From: Candidatus Methylarchaceae archaeon HK01M
GTDB lineage: Archaea; Thermoproteota; Nitrososphaeria; Nitrososphaerales; JACAEJ01
Length of the DNA: 8,375 nt
NCBI GenBank assembly: GCA_024256245.1
Contig: JAKLZD010000102.1
Location: 1 to 8,375 of the forward strand
Reading direction: 5' to 3'
Part shown: in pieces, positions 6,373 to 8,375 of the stretch
How positions within the stretch are numbered: position 1 is the stretch's first letter
How the letters are laid out: the number at the start of each line of letters is the position of its first letter
Notes under the pieces: model-generated
What the model saw: the letters and a program-made list of their open reading frames with translations, nothing else
What the model was told of the DNA's origin: nothing
The model's database searches: none
Position numbers and translations under genes: made by a program

Positions 6373-7229
6373 GCATGAAAGTATTCGCTTGTTCCATACT
6401 GCCTTTCCATAAAGCCTACCTCTAGACCCGGTATTCCAACTGCATCAGCTCTACACATTTTACATAACCTGAATTGTCTGATGATCTCTTCACATTTCTT
6501 CCTTATGCCTTGAAGTTCGTCACACGTGGGAGTTCGTCTCCCTTTAAATACGCCGATCGGGATCAATGGAATTATGTTTTGAACATATGCTCCTGCCTCT
6601 TTAATCTTTTTAGCAACGTCCTTTATATGATGATCGTTGATTCCAGGTATGAGTACAGTATTCACTTTAATAATCATTCCTCTTTTAACAGCCAACTCGA
6701 CTCCTTTTATTTGATTAGAAATGAGAATTTTAGCGGCATCTAATCCTTTAACCATTTTATCTTTATAATAAACGAAAGAGTATATTTTAGAGCCTATCTC
6801 TGGATCGACTGCGTTTATAGTTATAGTGATAAATTCGACTCCAACATTTCCCAATTCGTCTATTTTATCAGGAAGTAGAAGACCGTTCGTAGCCACACAT
6901 AAGTATAATGTTGGATATTTTTCATGTATGAGTTTTAAGGTCTCGAATGTTTCTACATTGAATAAAGGTTCGCCTGGACCGGCTATTCCTACAACCTTAA
7001 GTTCCTTAAATTCTTTGACGACTATCCCTAAATAATGTAATGCCTCTTTCGGTTGAAGAATTTTTGAGCTGACGCCGGGTCTAACTTCTAATGGATCTAT
7101 ACATCTGTAACAGTAGTTACATTGAATATTGCATTTAGGAGCAACTGGAAGATGGACCCTTGCTACATTAATGTGTGCCTTCTCATTGAAGCATGGATGA
7201 AATTTAACTTCTCTGGGTTCTGTATACAT
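6369..7229 (-). CDS. nifB: NifB-like radical SAM protein with altered K-cluster motif
   Basis: A 286-residue radical SAM protein without the C-terminal NifX domain, as in archaeal NifB. NifB fuses two [4Fe-4S] units into the 8Fe precursor of nitrogenase cofactors. Diagnostic motifs are HPCFNEKAH (11-19, C13 and H19), HLPVAPK then the SAM cluster motif CNIQCNYC (C33, C37, C40), EVRPGVSS (48-55), AGPGEP (83-88), LYLCVATNGL (C111), and CKMCRADAVG (C256, C259). Canonical NifB has a cysteine six residues after the third SAM cysteine (DC-x-NESRP). Here that position is Pro46, the loop is one residue shorter, and a cysteine sits at 43 instead. The family is clear, but true cofactor synthesis is uncertain because of this change and because no nif structural gene is visible. 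The leader is short with no Shine-Dalgarno. The gene converges on tfuA with overlapping stops. Confidence 0.88.
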   Translation of the reverse strand: MYTEPREVKFHPCFNEKAHINVARVHLPVAPKCNIQCNYCYRCIDPLEVRPGVSSKILQPKEALHYLGIVVKEFKELKVVGIAGPGEPLFNVETFETLKLIHEKYPTLYLCVATNGLLLPDKIDELGNVGVEFITITINAVDPEIGSKIYSFVYYKDKMVKGLDAAKILISNQIKGVELAVKRGMIIKVNTVLIPGINDHHIKDVAKKIKEAGAYVQNIIPLIPIGVFKGRRTPTCDELQGIRKKCEEIIRQFRLCKMCRADAVGIPGLEVGFMERQYGTSEYFHA

Positions 7230-7232
7230 TTT

Positions 7233-7258
7233 GGTATAATATTAATTAAAATAATACC
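7233..7258. repeat. Imperfect palindrome upstream of the nifB-like gene, candidate operator
   Basis: The arms GGTATAATATTAA (7233-7245) and TTAAAATAATACC (7246-7258) pair at 11 of 13 positions with no spacer. The repeat lies between the candidate TATA box at 7260-7267 and the start codon at 7229, covering the predicted transcription start. A repressor bound here could block the promoter. The GGTA and TACC ends recall archaeal NrpR-type half sites, but the 18-base spacing is not the short spacing I remember for them. The low complexity also makes chance likely. Confidence 0.35.
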
Positions 7259-7259
7259 C

Positions 7260-7267
7260 ATATAAAG
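7260..7267 (-). promoter_or_regulatory. Candidate TATA box for the nifB-like gene
   Basis: On the minus strand CTTTATAT lies about 34 bases upstream of the ATG at 7229. Transcription would start near 7237, leaving a leader of about 8 nt. This agrees with the lack of any Shine-Dalgarno before the start. Confidence 0.45.
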
Positions 7268-7334
7268 GATGTTATAAAATAATATTTTCTTATATGAATG
7301 AAGAGGAAAGAATCTGATCGTATTCCAACAAAAA

Positions 7335-7345
7335 GATATAAAATC
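7335..7345 (+). promoter_or_regulatory. Candidate rightward TATA box in the nifB-mtxX spacer
   Basis: GATATAAAATC after a purine-rich stretch (ACAAAAA) is the best rightward TATA/BRE match seen in the spacer. Start would be near 7367, giving mtxX a leader of about 250 nt, or serving a small RNA or the open frame at 7461-7586. Weaker alternatives closer to mtxX exist in this A+T-rich sequence. Confidence 0.3.
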
Positions 7346-7460
7346 TTGCTTTCTAACCTCTTTTGTAGCGAATTTATTAAACCCCGTTTATGAGAAGAAA
7401 CATTTAAGATAATAGAATCGATCAAAAGATGATAGTAAGGTTAAAGATAGGAGGGACCTG

Positions 7461-7586
7461 ATAAATAGATCTATTAGCTGGAAAATAATTGATTTATTAG
7501 GAACAAGTGTCGCTAAAATAACTAATAAAAAAGGCGCTTCATCAATCATTATCACAATGAAGGGAGTGTGTAGCCTTTACAAATGA
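7461..7586 (+). other. Possible small or decayed reading frame with orphan Shine-Dalgarno
   Basis: A strong GGAGG (7450-7454) is followed six bases later by ATA rather than ATG. From there 41 codons stay open to TGA at 7584-7586. The predicted peptide begins INRSISWKIIDLLGTS and continues AKITNKKGASSIII, with a protein-like alternation of hydrophobic and polar residues. CTG at 7458 is the other possible non-standard start. It could be a gene whose start codon mutated, a leader peptide for mtxX, or chance. I recognise no family. Confidence 0.2.
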
Positions 7587-7603
7587 TATTAAAGAAAGTT
7601 AAA

Positions 7604-7608
7604 AGGAG
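7604..7608 (+). promoter_or_regulatory. Ribosome-binding site of mtxX, unusually distant
   Basis: AGGAG lies 12 nt before the mtxX ATG at 7621. A nearer ATG at 7611 is out of frame and meets a stop after 10 codons (7611-7643). The in-frame stop TAA at 7600-7602 excludes an earlier mtxX start, and no other start codon lies between. Confidence 0.5.
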
Positions 7609-7620
7609 AAATGTATAAAG

Positions 7621-8375
7621 ATGTTAACTATAGAATATATTAGAGGAATAGCAAAAGAGAGGTTTGCAAAGGTAGCGATAGGAGTAAGCTCAGAGAGAGA
7701 GGATTTCACCTCTAAAACTGTTTCATCTGCAATAATCGCCCAGAAGAAAGGTTTTGCAAAAGCAATCTTAGTGGGAGATGAATCCGCGATTCGAAGATAT
7801 TTGACAGACGAGTTAGAGATCGTTCATAGCGATAGACCTTGGTTTGAAATTGTGAAGCTCGTCAAAGAGAACTATGTAGATGCTGGGATAAGGGGTTCTC
7901 TTTCTGCGACAAAGGTTATAAAAGAGATGAAAAAAAGCTTTAAGTTAACTCGTACACATAGAATATCTCTTCTTTCAACTTTCAGGGGAGAATTATTCTT
8001 CTTCGCTCCAGTTGGAATAGATGAAGGGAACGAACTAATTGACAAGCAGATTCTTGTAGAGCACGCCCTGAATTTGCATAAACAATTAGATATCGATCCT
8101 AAAATCGCTGTTCTATCAGGAGGAAGAAAGGAGGACTTTGGAAGAAGTTCTAAAGTGGATAAGACACTTAAAGAAGGAGAGTTTTTAGCAAACATGATTA
8201 AAGAGAGATTGGTACTGGATATAAAGCACTATGGAATATTAATAGAGGATGCAATAAAAGAAAAGGCAACTTTCATTTTAGCACCAGATGGTATAAGCGG
8301 GAACTTGATATTTAGAACATTAGAATTTTTAGGAGGAGGTAGAGGGATAGGTGCGGTATACACAGACATCATTCC
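7621..8375 (+). CDS. mtxX: Methanogenesis marker protein 4, MtxX-like (3' end cut by window)
   Basis: The frame opens at 7621 and runs 251 codons to the window edge without a stop, so the C-terminus is missing. The sequence matches my memory of the marker 4/MtxX family, which belongs to the phosphate acetyl/butyryltransferase-like fold and occurs in methanogens and relatives; its role is unknown, though mtx genes have been linked to methyltransferases. Visible blocks are VAIGVSSEREDFTSKTV (18-34), GFAKAILVGDES (44-55), DAGIRGSLSATKVI (87-100), FFFAPVGIDEGN (126-137), IAVLSGGRKEDFGRSSKVD (162-180) and ILAPDGISGNLIFRTL (219-234), ending in GGGRGIGA. The PDG-x2-GNL motif resembles the ligand-binding end of the family. 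It is divergent from the nifB-like gene. Its presence with ycaO and tfuA is the main reason to assign the window to an Mcr-bearing archaeon. Confidence 0.85.
   Translation, partial: MLTIEYIRGIAKERFAKVAIGVSSEREDFTSKTVSSAIIAQKKGFAKAILVGDESAIRRYLTDELEIVHSDRPWFEIVKLVKENYVDAGIRGSLSATKVIKEMKKSFKLTRTHRISLLSTFRGELFFFAPVGIDEGNELIDKQILVEHALNLHKQLDIDPKIAVLSGGRKEDFGRSSKVDKTLKEGEFLANMIKERLVLDIKHYGILIEDAIKEKATFILAPDGISGNLIFRTLEFLGGGRGIGAVYTDII

Larger units (their letters stand above)
7230..7620. other. Gene-poor divergent intergenic region
   Basis: These 391 bases separate the divergently oriented nifB-like and mtxX genes. They contain an imperfect palindrome next to the nifB-like start (7233-7258), TATA-like elements at 7260-7267 (leftward) and 7335-7345 (rightward), an orphan Shine-Dalgarno with a 41-codon open frame (7461-7586), and the mtxX ribosome-binding site. 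I found no tRNA-like fold, direct-repeat array or mobile-element end. The spacer is much longer than the others in this window, so a small RNA or long leader is possible but not shown. Confidence 0.6.

Noticed and set aside
7428..7461. Possible C/D box guide RNA (GATGATA, then CTGA)
   Set aside because: The C box departs from RTGATGA and no internal C'/D' pair was found, so the match is too weak in A+T-rich DNA.
7872..8195. Minus-strand open frame inside mtxX
   Set aside because: It lies wholly opposite conserved MtxX blocks and looks like a mirror of their codon use.

Overview
This is an A+T-rich archaeal window, most likely from a methanogen or another archaeon carrying methyl-coenzyme M reductase (Mcr). 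The evidence is a YcaO/TfuA pair of the type that installs thioglycine in McrA, a methanogenesis marker 4 (MtxX-like) gene, a DUF2117-type protein, an archaeal short-form NifB-like radical SAM protein, and archaeal-style TATA elements with short leaders. No rRNA, tRNA, CRISPR array, insertion sequence or phage gene was seen. The exact lineage cannot be fixed from this window.

Left block (1-3242, all minus strand): two import systems. Reading in the direction of transcription, a NitT/TauT/SsuA-type ABC importer comes first, as binding protein, permease and ATPase (3242 down to 670). It is compact and translationally coupled, with an ATGA overlap between permease and ATPase. Next, behind its own promoter and a perfect palindrome, is the 5' part of a BtuF/FepB-like binding protein for a metal chelate, cut off by the window start.

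Centre block (3362-6372, plus strand): a tight DUF2117 - ycaO - tfuA operon. The first two genes abut with no spacer (TAA then ATG). The last two overlap by 16 nt, with tfuA starting at a TTG behind a good Shine-Dalgarno sequence. YcaO with TfuA is known to thioamidate McrA in methanogens, so the DUF2117 protein is a candidate partner in that process.

Right block: a NifB-like radical SAM gene on the minus strand converges on tfuA, and the two stop codons overlap. It keeps nearly all the NifB cluster-binding motifs, but the cysteine normally found in the DC-x-NESRP segment is displaced. A gene-poor divergent region of 391 bp follows, with an imperfect palindrome, TATA-like elements and a possible small or decayed reading frame. 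A partial mtxX (marker 4) gene then runs off the right edge. Taken together, 3362-8375 looks like an Mcr-maturation/methanogenesis-marker neighbourhood placed beside nutrient importers.
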